Origin: VXMF01 sp965206775
Lineage (GTDB): Bacteria; Acidobacteriota; Terriglobia; Bryobacterales; UBA6623
NCBI GenBank assembly: GCA_965206775.1
Contig: CBDBKU010000003.1
Coordinates: 1,798,001-1,862,000 of the forward strand
Length of the DNA stretch: 64,000 bases
Direction of reading: 5' to 3'
Part shown: piece by piece, positions 8,358 to 18,086 of the stretch
How the letters are laid out: every line of letters begins with the position of its first letter
How positions within the stretch are numbered: position 1 is the first letter of the stretch
Notes under the pieces: generated by a model
Databases searched by the model: none
What the model was told of the DNA's origin: nothing
What the model saw: the letters and a program-made list of their open reading frames with translations, nothing else
Position numbers and translations under genes: made by a program

Positions 8358-11300
8358 ATGCAGAAGCTCTTGGCTGCGAACCGGGGCGAGATCGCGATTC
8401 GCATTATGCGGGCCGCCACCGAGGTCGGCCTGAGAACGGCGACGATCTACTCGCACGAGGACCGTCTCAGCTTGCATCGATTCAAGGCCGACGAGGCCTA
8501 CGAAGTCGGTGGAGGCAAGGGACCGGTTGCGGCATATCTCGATATCGAAGGAATAGTCGCCCTCGCCAAGGAACGCGGCGTCGACGCGATCCACCCCGGA
8601 TACGGCTTTCTCTCGGAAAACAGCGCCTTCGCGAGGGCCTGCGCCGACGCGGGCATCACCTTCGTCGGTCCCACGCCCGAGCTGCTCGATACCCTCGGGG
8701 ACAAGACTCGCGCCCGGGAGATCGCGCAACGTGCCGACGTTCCGATCGTGCCGGGAACCGGCCTGGCAACCGGCGATCCGGAATCCCTGCGCAAGGCGGC
8801 TGACGCGATTGGCTACCCATTGATCATCAAGGCCTCGTTCGGAGGCGGCGGTCGGGGAATGCGTGTCGTGCGGGACAAGGGCGAGCTTCTCGAGAGGCTC
8901 GAGGAGGCACGATCGGAAGCGCAACGGACCTTCGGAGACGGCTCTGTTTTCCTAGAGCGCTACATCTCGCGGGCCCGGCATATCGAGGTCCAGATCCTAG
9001 CCGATTCCCACGGATCGATCGTTCATTTGTGGGAACGCGATTGCTCCGTCCAGCGGCGTCACCAGAAGGTTGTCGAACTTGCTCCTGCCGCCAATCTCTC
9101 GGATCAATTGCGCAAGGCCATTTGCGATGCGGCGATTCGAGTTGCGAGCGCGACCGGATATGTCAACGCTGGCACCGTCGAGTTTCTCGTTGACGCCGAC
9201 ACCGGGGAGTGGTACTTCATCGAGGTCAATCCCCGGATTCAAGTCGAGCACACCGTCACCGAACTCGTCACCGGCATCGACATCGTGCGTTCCCAGATCC
9301 TCGTCGCTCAAGGCTGTCGCCTGCACGAGGAACCTCTGGCTGTTCCGCCCCAAGACGAGATCCAGAGACGCGGATTCGCCATCCAGTGCCGCATCACGAC
9401 CGAGGATCCCACGGACGACTTCTCCCCCGACTACGGCAGGCTTCAGGCCTTCCGTTCGGCTGCGGGCCTGGGGATCCGTTTGGACGGGACCGCGTATCCG
9501 GGTGCCGTCCTGAGCCCGTTCTACGACTCCCTGCTCGTCAAGCTCACCGCTTGGGACTCCACGCTGCCGGGAGCTTGCTCGCGGGCGGACCGAGCCTTGC
9601 GCGAATTCCGCATCCGCGGCGTCAAGACGAATATCCAGTTCCTGCAGAATGTCGTCAACCACGGAGCCTTCCAGTCCGGAAGAGTGACGACGGGGTTCCT
9701 CGATGATTCGCCGGAACTGTTCAAGTTTAAGCTTGCTCGGGACCGGGCCAATCGGCTCCTTAGCTTCATCGGCGACACGATTGTCAACGGCAATCCGACC
9801 GTAGCCGGCAAGGATCGCCCGAAGCATTTCGAGGATCCTCCCTCGGTCCCGTTCGAGCAAGGCACGGAGCCTCCCGCCGGGACTCGCCAGCTTCTGCTCG
9901 AGCTCGGTCCCGAGAAGTTCTGTGAGTGGGTGCAGGACCAGAAGCGGCTCCTCGTGACTGACACGACGTTTCGCGACGCGCACCAGTCGCTGCTCGCGAC
10001 GCGCGTACGCACGCATGACCTGATGGTCACCGCTCCGGCTGTTGCAAGGAGGCTGTCGAACCTGTTCAGCCTCGAGATGTGGGGCGGAGCGACCTTTGAT
10101 TCCGCCCTGCGGTTCCTCTACGAGGACCCTTGGGATCGCTTGCAGCTGATGCGCCAAGCCGTGCCGAACATCTGCTTCCAGATGCTCCTGCGCGCGTCGA
10201 ATGCGGTCGGATACACGAGCTACCCGGACAACGTGGTGAGGGAGTTCACCATCGAGGCCGCTCGCCAGGGCATCGATGTGTTCCGCATCTTCGATTCTCT
10301 CAATGACGTGGGCAACATGGGAGTTGCCATGGATGCAGTTCGGGACACCGCCGCCATTTGCGAGCCCGCGATCTGCTACACGGGCGACATTCGTGACCCG
10401 GGCCGTCCCAAGTACAGCCTGAACTACTACCTCGATCTTGCCGCGAAGCTGAAGGAAATGGGCGCGCACATGCTCGGCATCAAGGACATGGCCGGGCTTT
10501 GCCGCCCCTACGCCGGGTACGAGTTGGTAAAGGTGCTGAGGAGGGAACTGGGCCTGCCGGTGCATTTCCACACGCACGACTCGAGCGGCCTGAACGCTGC
10601 CACGTTGCTGAAGGCGTCTGAGGCGGGTGTCGACGTGGTCGATGCCGCAGTCGCGGCCCTTTCGGGTTCGACCAGCCAGCCGAATCTCAACACGATCGTG
10701 GGCACCCTCAAGGGCACGCCCCGCGACACGCAGCTGGATTCGCCCGCGCTTGGCGACTGCTCGCTCTATTGGGAAACAGTGCGCACCTATTACCTGCCGT
10801 TCGACAATGCGCCAAAGTCGGGGAGTGCCCGGCTGTACACCCACGAGATTCCCGGAGGGCAGTTCACGAACCTCCAGCAGCAGGCCGCGGCGATGGGCCT
10901 TGGCCAGCGTTGGCGCGAGGTCGAGCAGATGTACGCTGATGTCAATCAGTTGCTGGGCGACATCGTCAAGGTCACGCCTTCCAGCAAGGTCGTAGGCGAC
11001 TTGGCTCTATTCCTGCTCACAAAGGGCATGACATGCGACGAGGTCCGCCGACTGCCTCCCGACCACAACGTGGGCTTTCCGGACTCTGTCATCGACATGA
11101 TGCGCGGTTCGCTGGGCTCCCCGCCGGGAGGATGGCCGCCAGAGGTCCGCGAGATCCTGCTGTGCAGGAAACCGCCTATCGAAGGCAGGGCAGGGGAGAA
11201 AATGCCCGCTGCGGACCTCGACGACGCCATGGAGAAGGCCGGCAAACTCCTAGGGCGCAAGGCCAAGCGGTCAGACGCGCTCAGCTACGTCCTCTACCCG

Positions 11301-11798
11301 GAGGTTTTCGCAAAATTCGCGGAGACGCGGCGCAAGCATGCGGACGTGGGAGTGCTGCCAACGCCCGTGTTCTTCTACGGCCTGGATATGGACGAGGAAT
11401 GCGTCATCGACATCGAGCCGGGAAAGCGGCTGATTGTCAAATTCCTGACGCTAGGCGAACCGCAGCCGAACGGTACGAGGACGGTGTTCTTCGAGCTGAA
11501 CGGCCAGCCTCGCCAGGTGCGAATCCGTGATCTTTCGCTCAAGGCGGACCGCCCGGCGGCACGGAAGGCCAGCAGCGGCAACCCGGACCATGTCGGTGCG
11601 CCGACCCCGGGCTTGGTCACGGGCCTGTTCGTTGCCCGTGGCGACGAAGTCGAGGCGAACGCCAAGCTGCTCACGCTCGAAGCGATGAAGATGCAGAGCA
11701 CAATCTATGCGCCCAAGCCCGGCAAGGTCACCGAGATCTTGGTCGGCGCCGGCAGCCAGGTGCAGTCGAAGGATCTGCTGCTGATCGTGGAGTCGTAA
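8358..11798 (+). CDS. pyc: Pyruvate carboxylase (single-chain)
   Basis: A 1146-residue single-polypeptide pyruvate carboxylase, which makes oxaloacetate from pyruvate, bicarbonate and ATP to refill the citric acid cycle. Domain order is standard. The biotin carboxylase part opens with KLLAANRGEIAIRIMRAA, has the ATP-grasp glycine loop FGGGGRGMRVV (about residue 160) and EVNPRIQVEHTVTE. The carboxyltransferase barrel starts at DTTFRDAHQSLLATRVRT (about residue 535). The C-terminal biotinyl domain carries EAMKMQS with the biotinylated lysine near residue 1111. Length matches the family. The ATG at 8358 follows a purine-rich GGAAAGGGGAAG. Heme A synthase follows after 4 bases. Confidence 0.96.
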   Translation: MQKLLAANRGEIAIRIMRAATEVGLRTATIYSHEDRLSLHRFKADEAYEVGGGKGPVAAYLDIEGIVALAKERGVDAIHPGYGFLSENSAFARACADAGITFVGPTPELLDTLGDKTRAREIAQRADVPIVPGTGLATGDPESLRKAADAIGYPLIIKASFGGGGRGMRVVRDKGELLERLEEARSEAQRTFGDGSVFLERYISRARHIEVQILADSHGSIVHLWERDCSVQRRHQKVVELAPAANLSDQLRKAICDAAIRVASATGYVNAGTVEFLVDADTGEWYFIEVNPRIQVEHTVTELVTGIDIVRSQILVAQGCRLHEEPLAVPPQDEIQRRGFAIQCRITTEDPTDDFSPDYGRLQAFRSAAGLGIRLDGTAYPGAVLSPFYDSLLVKLTAWDSTLPGACSRADRALREFRIRGVKTNIQFLQNVVNHGAFQSGRVTTGFLDDSPELFKFKLARDRANRLLSFIGDTIVNGNPTVAGKDRPKHFEDPPSVPFEQGTEPPAGTRQLLLELGPEKFCEWVQDQKRLLVTDTTFRDAHQSLLATRVRTHDLMVTAPAVARRLSNLFSLEMWGGATFDSALRFLYEDPWDRLQLMRQAVPNICFQMLLRASNAVGYTSYPDNVVREFTIEAARQGIDVFRIFDSLNDVGNMGVAMDAVRDTAAICEPAICYTGDIRDPGRPKYSLNYYLDLAAKLKEMGAHMLGIKDMAGLCRPYAGYELVKVLRRELGLPVHFHTHDSSGLNAATLLKASEAGVDVVDAAVAALSGSTSQPNLNTIVGTLKGTPRDTQLDSPALGDCSLYWETVRTYYLPFDNAPKSGSARLYTHEIPGGQFTNLQQQAAAMGLGQRWREVEQMYADVNQLLGDIVKVTPSSKVVGDLALFLLTKGMTCDEVRRLPPDHNVGFPDSVIDMMRGSLGSPPGGWPPEVREILLCRKPPIEGRAGEKMPAADLDDAMEKAGKLLGRKAKRSDALSYVLYPEVFAKFAETRRKHADVGVLPTPVFFYGLDMDEECVIDIEPGKRLIVKFLTLGEPQPNGTRTVFFELNGQPRQVRIRDLSLKADRPAARKASSGNPDHVGAPTPGLVTGLFVARGDEVEANAKLLTLEAMKMQSTIYAPKPGKVTEILVGAGSQVQSKDLLLIVES

Positions 11799-11802
11799 CG
11801 GC

Positions 11803-12720
11803 GTGCCCCGACGGAAATCGCGTTTCACCGTCGCGGCTTGGCTGTTCTTCGCGTACTTGATCGCGGTCATCCTGTTCGGCGCGTGGGTTCGCATTAGCCA
11901 CTCGGGGGACGGTTGCGGCAGCAACTGGCCCACCTGCCACGGCGAGGTCGTGCCGACCGCGCCTTCAACTGCCACTCTCATCGAGTTCACCCACCGCGTC
12001 ACGAGCGGGCTCTGCGGAGTGTTCGGCTTGGCGCTGCTCGCGTGGTCCTGGAAGAGGTTCGGAACCGGCCCGGTGACCCGGGCCGTCGCCCTCACGATGC
12101 TCTTCATCGTCTTCGAGGGGGCAATCGGGGCGGGCTTGGTGCTAGGAGAGCTGGTCGCGGACGATGCCTCGGTCGCAAGGGCGGTCGTCATCGCGCTGCA
12201 CCTGACCAACACGCTCGCCTTGACGGCATTTGCTGCTTTGGCGGCTTGGCGCTCCGGACAAGCGGGCCCCGCCGAATTCCTCGCCCGTCGTCGGATAGCG
12301 TTCTCGATCGCCATTGGGCTGGTGGTCGCCACTGCGGCGAGCGGGGCGGTCACTGCGCTCGGCGATACCTTGTTCCCCAAGGACGTAACGGTCGCCCCGG
12401 GCTTGCTAGCCGAGATCAGCGGTGATCTATCCGCAGGAAACCACTTCTTAGTAAGGCTGCGCATTCTGCACCCTGCACTGGCGGTGATCGCGGCGGGCTA
12501 CATGACTTGGCTGCTTGGACGTGAAGCCGACGCGAACCTTTGGGCTAGAGCCGCAATGTATCTCGTTGCGGCCGAGGTCGCGCTAGGGTTTTTCAACGTC
12601 GCGCTGTCCGCGCCCGACTGGCTTCAAGTCATCCACTTGCTATGCGCTCAGGCGTTTTGGACGGCTCTGGTGCTTGCGTGTGCCTCGCTGGGGCCGGGCC
12701 TGGCCACCCGGCCAGCCTGA
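11803..12720 (+). CDS. ctaA: Heme A synthase (COX15/CtaA family)
   Basis: A 305-residue inner-membrane protein with about eight transmembrane segments arranged as two four-helix halves. It oxidises heme O to heme A for aa3-type cytochrome oxidases. The family signature near the N-terminus is present: GAWVRISHSGDGCGSNWPTCHG (about residues 27-48), with the conserved cysteine pair of the first extracytoplasmic loop. The axial-ligand histidine of the first half is in EFTHRVTSGLCG; HLTNTLALTAF is in the first half, and HPALAVIAAGYM and VIHLLCAQAFW provide those of the second half. Start is GTG, 4 bases after pyc, so the two are probably cotranscribed. No ctaB or oxidase genes are in the window. 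Confidence 0.9.
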   Translation: MPRRKSRFTVAAWLFFAYLIAVILFGAWVRISHSGDGCGSNWPTCHGEVVPTAPSTATLIEFTHRVTSGLCGVFGLALLAWSWKRFGTGPVTRAVALTMLFIVFEGAIGAGLVLGELVADDASVARAVVIALHLTNTLALTAFAALAAWRSGQAGPAEFLARRRIAFSIAIGLVVATAASGAVTALGDTLFPKDVTVAPGLLAEISGDLSAGNHFLVRLRILHPALAVIAAGYMTWLLGREADANLWARAAMYLVAAEVALGFFNVALSAPDWLQVIHLLCAQAFWTALVLACASLGPGLATRPA

Positions 12721-12954
12721 GTCGGCGCGGCCAATTCGTCAGCATGGTTGCGCCCGCGGGAAGTCCGCCTGACCGAAATCAGCGCGCGATCCAGATGTGG
12801 TCGCGCATCACCTTCGGGTCCCGCTCGCTCTGGGCGCGGTCCACCGCCGGCCAGGCGAGCGCCGGGGTCCGTTTTCCTTCCGGAGACTCGTACCGCCGTT
12901 GAAGCCACGGACCGCAGTGGTCGAAGGCCGAGTCGATACAATCGACTATTAGCA

Positions 12955-15771
12955 ATGCGATTCCTCATCTGCGCACTGCCGGCCTTGCTGGCGCTAGGCT
13001 GCCAACTCGCCGACCCCGTTCTCGAAGGCCCGTACCGTGTTCCGCAGGGCTTCGTCGTGGAGGCCGTTGCGGATGCCGAGCAGGTCGGCTCACTGATCCA
13101 AGTGACGTTCGATGCGCAAGGCAGACCGGTCGTCTCGAAGGAACGCAGCCATCCCGTACGCCTTCTGGACAACGACGGTGACGGCTTCTTCGAGTCCGAG
13201 CAGGTGGTGAGCGACCAAGTCGAGAACTGCCAGGGCATCTTCTTCGACGGCTCGACCCTGTACGCCAACTGCACCAATCCCGAAGACGGGGCGGCCTGCC
13301 TGTTCCGGCTCCCTGACACCGATGGCGACGGAGTCGCGGACTCCCGCGAAATCGTCGTGCAGTACACAGGTCGCATCGGCGAGCACGGCCCTCACGACAT
13401 TCGCAGGGCACCGGACGGCTCGACGACGGTGCTGGTCGGCAACCACACTTTCATTCCGAGCGAACGGATCGCGGACGATTCCGCATTGCGTGGATACAAG
13501 GAGTCGCAACTCCTGAATCGGTACATGGACGCCCGCGGGCACGCCATCGGACGCATGGCGCCAGGGGGGGCGCTATTCCGTATCGACGGAGACGACTTCC
13601 AGCTATGGTTCGGAGGATTCCGCAACTCTTACAACCACGCGTATAACCGCGATGGCGAGGCCTTCACATTCGATTCCGACATGGAATGGGACATCAACCT
13701 ACCGTGGTACCGCGAGGTCCGCTCCGTCCATGGCATCCCTTCTGCGGATTACGGCTGGCGCACGGGTTCGGGCAAGTTTCCAGCCTATTATCTTGATTCG
13801 CTGCCGCCGGTCAATGACTTAGGGCGGGGGTCGCCGGTGGGAGTGGACTTCTACCATAGCTACGCCTATCCGGCCGAGTACTTCGATGCGTTCCTGCAGG
13901 GCGACTGGTCGCGTGGCAGGGTCGTCCTGTCGAAGTTCAGGAGGGCGGGCGCGACGTACGAACTGGCCGAGCCCGCAACCGACTTCATCTACGGCGAGCC
14001 GCTCAACGTGACGGACCTGGAAGTTGGGCCTGACGGATTGGTCTATTTCACGATGGGCGGTCGCATGACCCAAGGCGGCTTCTTCAGGGTTGCCTACAAG
14101 GGTTATCGGGCCAACTCGGAGCGCCGTCCCGAATCCGGGATTCTCTCGGTCGTCCGCCAGCCCCAGCCGCTTTCCGCGTTCAGCGACGCGTACTTCAAGG
14201 CGAAGAAGGCCGAGATGGGCGAGGCCTGGGCCTCGGAACTCCAGGCCTTGGTCCGGGACGAGGTCGCTGAGGGGTTCGACCGCATCCAGGCCTTGCATCT
14301 CCTGCAGCGCTACTCCCCAAAACCGGACGCACCCCTGATCCGATCCGCATTCGAGAGCGACGATCCGTCATTGCGGGCGGCAGCGGTTTACGTGGTCGGC
14401 CAGCACGGCAGCGACCGAGCGAAGAGTATCGCAGCCGACGCGCTGAAGGACGCCGATCCCTTCGTGCGCAGGCGAGCCGCCGAGGCACTGCTGCGAATGG
14501 GCGATCCGGCATTCGCGAAGGCAAAGGACCTGCATGCCCTGCTCGGAGACGGCGACCGGTTCGTGCGCTGGGCCGGGCGCGTGGCTCTGGAGGCGACTCC
14601 CCGGGCCGACTGGAAGGACCTCGTCGTTGAGAACGAGGACCCGATGTCCTCTGCAGTTGGAATGCTCGGCTTGGTGCGTAAAGCCGAGAATCCCATCGAC
14701 CTCGAAGCCGTCTTCGAGAAGACCCTGTCGATGCTGCGTCGTGATGATGTGGGCGCGGATGCCGAACTGGCGCTGCTGCGCGTGTTTCACCTGGCCTGCA
14801 TCGAGATGGAGCGCGGTTGCAGGGAGAGCCTTCGCAACCAGATCTACGACATCGTCGCCCCGCGCTTTCCTTCGACCGACGAGAGCCTGAACAGGGAATA
14901 CGCGCTTACGATGGCATACGCGAATCGGCCCGAGGCCATCGCGAAGATCTTGGCTGAGCTTCCACCGGGCGACGACAAACAGCAGCTCCAGATCCACTAC
15001 GCGTACGCCCTGCGAGAGATCAACGACGGCTGGACCCCCGAGCAGAAGAAGGCATTGGTCGCATGGTTCCAGAAGGCCAAGGACTGGCGCGGAGGGGCCA
15101 GCTTCCCCGGCTTCATCAACCGACTGTTCGAGTCATCACTCGAATTCTTCGACGAGCAGGAAACGGAAGCCGCCTACGCGGCCATTCCGGAATTCGCGCC
15201 TGTTGAAGATGAGCAGCTCCTTGCAGCCTTGCGCCAGCGTGCCGGCCACGTGCGGCCCAACGTGTTCGCTCGCAAGTCAGGGACCAGCCTGTACAGCGAG
15301 CAGGAGATCTTCGAGTACATGATGTACGACCCGATGACCACGCTTGCGAGGAGGGAGGCAGGTTTCAGGATCTTCGAGCAGGCGTGCTCCAAGTGCCATC
15401 GATTCGGCGACCTAGGCAAGGACTACGGGCCGGACCTGACAACCATCGCCAACCGATTCACTCGAAGCGACATGCTCGAGGCGACCCTTTGGCCCTCACG
15501 GACGATTTCTGACCAGTACACGGCGTGGCGAATCGAAACCAGAGACGACGTCTATTCTGCAATGATCCTCGAAGAAGATGAGGAGAGCATTACCGTCTTA
15601 ATCCCTGACCTGGAGCGCCCGGTATCGATCGCAAGAGAGAGCATCGTCGACATGCGCGAATCGGAGATCTCGATCATGCCGGAAGGCTTGCTGGACGAAT
15701 TCGAGATGCGCACATCCGCGGGCCTGTTCCGTTTGCTCGAGGAGGGTGTCTCCGACCAGGGGAGCGACTAA
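12955..15771 (+). CDS. PVC-type heme-binding CxxCH protein with HEAT repeats
   Basis: A 938-residue exported protein of the type called putative membrane-bound dehydrogenase / PVC-type heme-binding domain protein. A longer frame begins upstream, but the ATG at 12955 is followed at once by a signal peptide with a possible lipidation cysteine (FLICALPALLALGCQ, Cys about residue 17). A six-bladed propeller resembling soluble sugar dehydrogenases covers about residues 25-380 (GFVVEAVADAEQVGSL, LLDNDGDGFFESE). HEAT-like repeats lie near 440-560. The C-terminal module has a c-type heme motif CSKCH at 811-815 (FEQACSKCHRFG) and the family tail TISDQYTAWRI. Substrate is unknown; periplasmic sugar or alcohol oxidation is an inference. 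Confidence 0.88.
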   Translation: MRFLICALPALLALGCQLADPVLEGPYRVPQGFVVEAVADAEQVGSLIQVTFDAQGRPVVSKERSHPVRLLDNDGDGFFESEQVVSDQVENCQGIFFDGSTLYANCTNPEDGAACLFRLPDTDGDGVADSREIVVQYTGRIGEHGPHDIRRAPDGSTTVLVGNHTFIPSERIADDSALRGYKESQLLNRYMDARGHAIGRMAPGGALFRIDGDDFQLWFGGFRNSYNHAYNRDGEAFTFDSDMEWDINLPWYREVRSVHGIPSADYGWRTGSGKFPAYYLDSLPPVNDLGRGSPVGVDFYHSYAYPAEYFDAFLQGDWSRGRVVLSKFRRAGATYELAEPATDFIYGEPLNVTDLEVGPDGLVYFTMGGRMTQGGFFRVAYKGYRANSERRPESGILSVVRQPQPLSAFSDAYFKAKKAEMGEAWASELQALVRDEVAEGFDRIQALHLLQRYSPKPDAPLIRSAFESDDPSLRAAAVYVVGQHGSDRAKSIAADALKDADPFVRRRAAEALLRMGDPAFAKAKDLHALLGDGDRFVRWAGRVALEATPRADWKDLVVENEDPMSSAVGMLGLVRKAENPIDLEAVFEKTLSMLRRDDVGADAELALLRVFHLACIEMERGCRESLRNQIYDIVAPRFPSTDESLNREYALTMAYANRPEAIAKILAELPPGDDKQQLQIHYAYALREINDGWTPEQKKALVAWFQKAKDWRGGASFPGFINRLFESSLEFFDEQETEAAYAAIPEFAPVEDEQLLAALRQRAGHVRPNVFARKSGTSLYSEQEIFEYMMYDPMTTLARREAGFRIFEQACSKCHRFGDLGKDYGPDLTTIANRFTRSDMLEATLWPSRTISDQYTAWRIETRDDVYSAMILEEDEESITVLIPDLERPVSIARESIVDMRESEISIMPEGLLDEFEMRTSAGLFRLLEEGVSDQGSD

Positions 15772-15828
15772 GCCTTCTCCGTCTGCTAACGAATGCTTGC
15801 GGCGGACGGCGCGAGCCCGCCTCGATTG

Positions 15829-15928
15829 CGGTCGCACCGGACTGAAAGAATGCTGGAGCGCTGCACATTGAGAACCTAGGTGCTCATGCGCCAGGGTCCG
15901 TCGGCCAGCCGAGTTCTTGGTGCGACCG
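15829..15928. repeat. 10-bp perfect inverted repeat closing a ~100-nt intergenic segment
   Basis: CGGTCGCACC at 15829-15838 is perfectly complementary to GGTGCGACCG at 15919-15928, in the 226-base gap upstream of the small membrane protein gene. The two arms could close a ~100-nt structured transcript. It does not contain the conserved motifs of SRP RNA, 6S RNA or tmRNA that I know. It may be a chance repeat. Confidence 0.35.
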
Positions 15929-15998
15929 GATGAGCCAAACTGATACAGTCAATAGGAATTTGCGCTCCGTAGCGTCTTTCGTCCAGGGGCGTTCGTAA

Positions 15999-16436
15999 AT
16001 GAGGGTTTTGTTTGAATCGCTAGGGATCCTCGTAAATCTGGGACTGGGCCTCTTTTGTGTGGCTCTCGCGACATTGGGATGGATTGATGGAGGCGATTTG
16101 GCTGTGCCGTTGGTGCCGGTCGCTCCCGAGAGTGCGGTAACGGCGCTGGCGATCGCCGGAGTCTACGCAATTCTGGCTTCCGGTCTCGCAATTCGTTCTG
16201 GACGCTCGACGAGGCTTCCGTTGCTGATCTGGTCGGCGGTATTGCTCGGAGTTCTCTTGGCGGCCATTTTTCGTGGCGCCTATCGGTTCGACGGAATGGA
16301 TGCGTTCATCCAGCACGGAATGCTGGTAGTCGGTGCTGCGATCCTTCTCGGCGCGAGCTGCGCGCGATTTCGATCGGTCTCCTCTCGCACCATGTCGTCA
16401 CAGAGGATTTCTCGCCGGAGCGGACGGCTTCGGTAG
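15999..16436 (+). CDS. Small integral membrane protein of unknown function
   Basis: A 145-residue protein that I do not recognise. It has four hydrophobic segments (about residues 5-27, 42-64, 72-91 and 101-117) and a basic, serine-rich cytoplasmic tail (SRTMSSQRISRRSGRLR). The short ATG-proximal leader and even spacing of helices suggest a genuine four-helix membrane protein. Its codon use is less GC-biased than that of neighbouring metabolic genes. It stands alone, with 226 bases before and 468 bases after it. Confidence 0.6.
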   Translation: MRVLFESLGILVNLGLGLFCVALATLGWIDGGDLAVPLVPVAPESAVTALAIAGVYAILASGLAIRSGRSTRLPLLIWSAVLLGVLLAAIFRGAYRFDGMDAFIQHGMLVVGAAILLGASCARFRSVSSRTMSSQRISRRSGRLR

Positions 16437-16904
16437 AGGGCGGCCTCGCCTCCCGCGGAGCATCAGAGACTCCGTTGACGAGCAAGATTGCGCATTTGGT
16501 GCGCAAGGTTTAAGTCCTACCACCCAAGCATCTCTGCCGGTTTGCCCTCAGGCGATACAAGAACAACGTCGTCCTGCGGTGGCCTTGCCGGATCGTGCTC
16601 CCCGCCAAGACCTCCTGCCGTCGTCCGTCCGCCAATAAGACTGCCGCGATCGTAATCCGGACAATGTGACTGAAACCAACGACATCGGACACGTGCCCGG
16701 CTCTTTGCTGGCACATCCGTTCGTACTGGGAAGTCACCTGCCGAACTGCCTGTTTGTGGAAGACCTGCTTGGCAACAGGACGACGAGAGGTCGCAAACAA
16801 TGGCGGTGACGAGATAGCGACTAGGCGGGCGGCATCTCCCAAGTCCGACCCGGGTGCCTGCTCGGGTGTCGCAGTGCTCCATAATGGCGAGAGGTAAGAC
16901 TGCG
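16437..16904. other. Intergenic region, no supported gene
   Basis: Open frames on the minus strand (up to ~120 codons) have no codon bias or family similarity that I can see. One frame ends in a plausible-looking stretch (DDVVLVSPEGKPAEMLGW), so a decayed gene cannot be excluded, but I cannot support one. Confidence 0.4.
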
Positions 16905-18065
16905 ATGGATGTTTTTGATCAAGTCAGGGATGCATTAACTTCGGGTGATGTCGAGGCTGGTTTCGACCTAGCGGTGGAGCGGTTTCGCGAGGAAGGCTCC
17001 TATCCGCTGATCTTCGAGGCCCGATTGATGAAGAAGCGGTACGAACTCGGCATGCCCTTGATCCAGACGGAGCCCTGGAGCAACCTCGACCCGGAAGTTC
17101 AAGTCGCCTACGAGCAAGCGACCGTCGAAGCGGCCCGAGAGGTCGGGAAGCTTTTCCTGCGAGATGGTCAGATCGCCCGGGCATGGCCCTATTACCGGGC
17201 TTTGGGGGAAAAGGATGCCGTCCAGACGGCGATCGACGCGCACGACGATAGCGAGACCGGCGAAGTCTTGGACGGCATCATCGAAGTGGCCTACCACGAA
17301 CAGGTCAGCCCGAAGAAGGGTTTCGAGCTAATTCTCAAGCACTACGGCACCTGCAGGGCGATCACCAACTTCTCTCAGTATCCGGTCGAGGAAGGCCGGG
17401 CGGACTGCGCCCAGCTGCTGGCTGAGAACGTCCACTCCGAGCTGCTGGCGAATATCAAGTATGCCGTCAAGCAGAAAGAGGGCGACGAGCCTGCGGGGGA
17501 TGACCTAGCTGCCATCGTGAACGGGCGCGACTGGCTGTTCGAAGGCAACGCGTACTATCTCGACACTTCGCACGTGTCCTCGCTCGTCCAGATGGCCGCG
17601 TCCCTGGAACGCAAGGAGACGCTCGAGCTGCTGTACGGCCTGACCGAGTACGGGCGGCGGCTCGGCGAGATGTACCAATTCCCAGGCAATCCGCCGTTCG
17701 AGAACGTCTTCGAGGACCATGGCATGTACATCCGCACGGTCATAGGGCGCGACGTCGAGAGCGGAGTCGCCCACTTCCGGCGCAAGATCGAGACGTGCGA
17801 TCCCAACGTCGCTGGCACCACGCCGGCCCAGGTGCTTGTCAACCTCCTCGTCCGTATCGGAAGGCCCGCCGAAGCCGCGGATGTTGCGGTGGAGCACCTC
17901 GCTGACGCGGACCCTCAGTTCCTCTCCTGCCCAAATGCCTTGCAGCTGTGCCAGATTGCTGGCGACTACGGACGCCTCGCAGAGGTCTCGAGGAGCCGCC
18001 GCGACCTATTGAGCTTCGCTGCGGCGACGATGCAAGCGGACGTTGCCCAACTAGCCAGAGCGTGA
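16905..18065 (+). CDS. Helical-repeat protein of unknown function
   Basis: A 386-residue soluble protein without signal peptide. It is largely alpha-helical and looks like a TPR-type solenoid (repeating units such as DVEAGFDLAVERFREEGSYPL, PAEAADVAVEHLADADP and QLCQIAGDYGRLAEVSRS). No catalytic motif is visible. Two upstream ATGs exist, but GAGAGGT at 16889-16895 sits nine bases before the ATG at 16905, which fixes the start at MDVFDQVRDAL. It lies 21 bases upstream of the glcD-like gene and is probably cotranscribed with it. Function unknown; a scaffold role is only a guess. Confidence 0.75.
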   Translation: MDVFDQVRDALTSGDVEAGFDLAVERFREEGSYPLIFEARLMKKRYELGMPLIQTEPWSNLDPEVQVAYEQATVEAAREVGKLFLRDGQIARAWPYYRALGEKDAVQTAIDAHDDSETGEVLDGIIEVAYHEQVSPKKGFELILKHYGTCRAITNFSQYPVEEGRADCAQLLAENVHSELLANIKYAVKQKEGDEPAGDDLAAIVNGRDWLFEGNAYYLDTSHVSSLVQMAASLERKETLELLYGLTEYGRRLGEMYQFPGNPPFENVFEDHGMYIRTVIGRDVESGVAHFRRKIETCDPNVAGTTPAQVLVNLLVRIGRPAEAADVAVEHLADADPQFLSCPNALQLCQIAGDYGRLAEVSRSRRDLLSFAAATMQADVAQLARA

Positions 18066-18086
18066 CGGCTCGACTAACATAGAACC

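Noticed and set aside
12748..12954. N-terminal extension of the PVC-type heme protein
   Set aside because: The extension is arginine-rich and would bury the signal peptide that begins at 12955.
16510..16882. Minus-strand frames of about 110-120 codons upstream of the helical-repeat gene
   Set aside because: No GC bias at the third position, no signature and no ribosome site; one ends in a plausible stretch but the rest is unconvincing.
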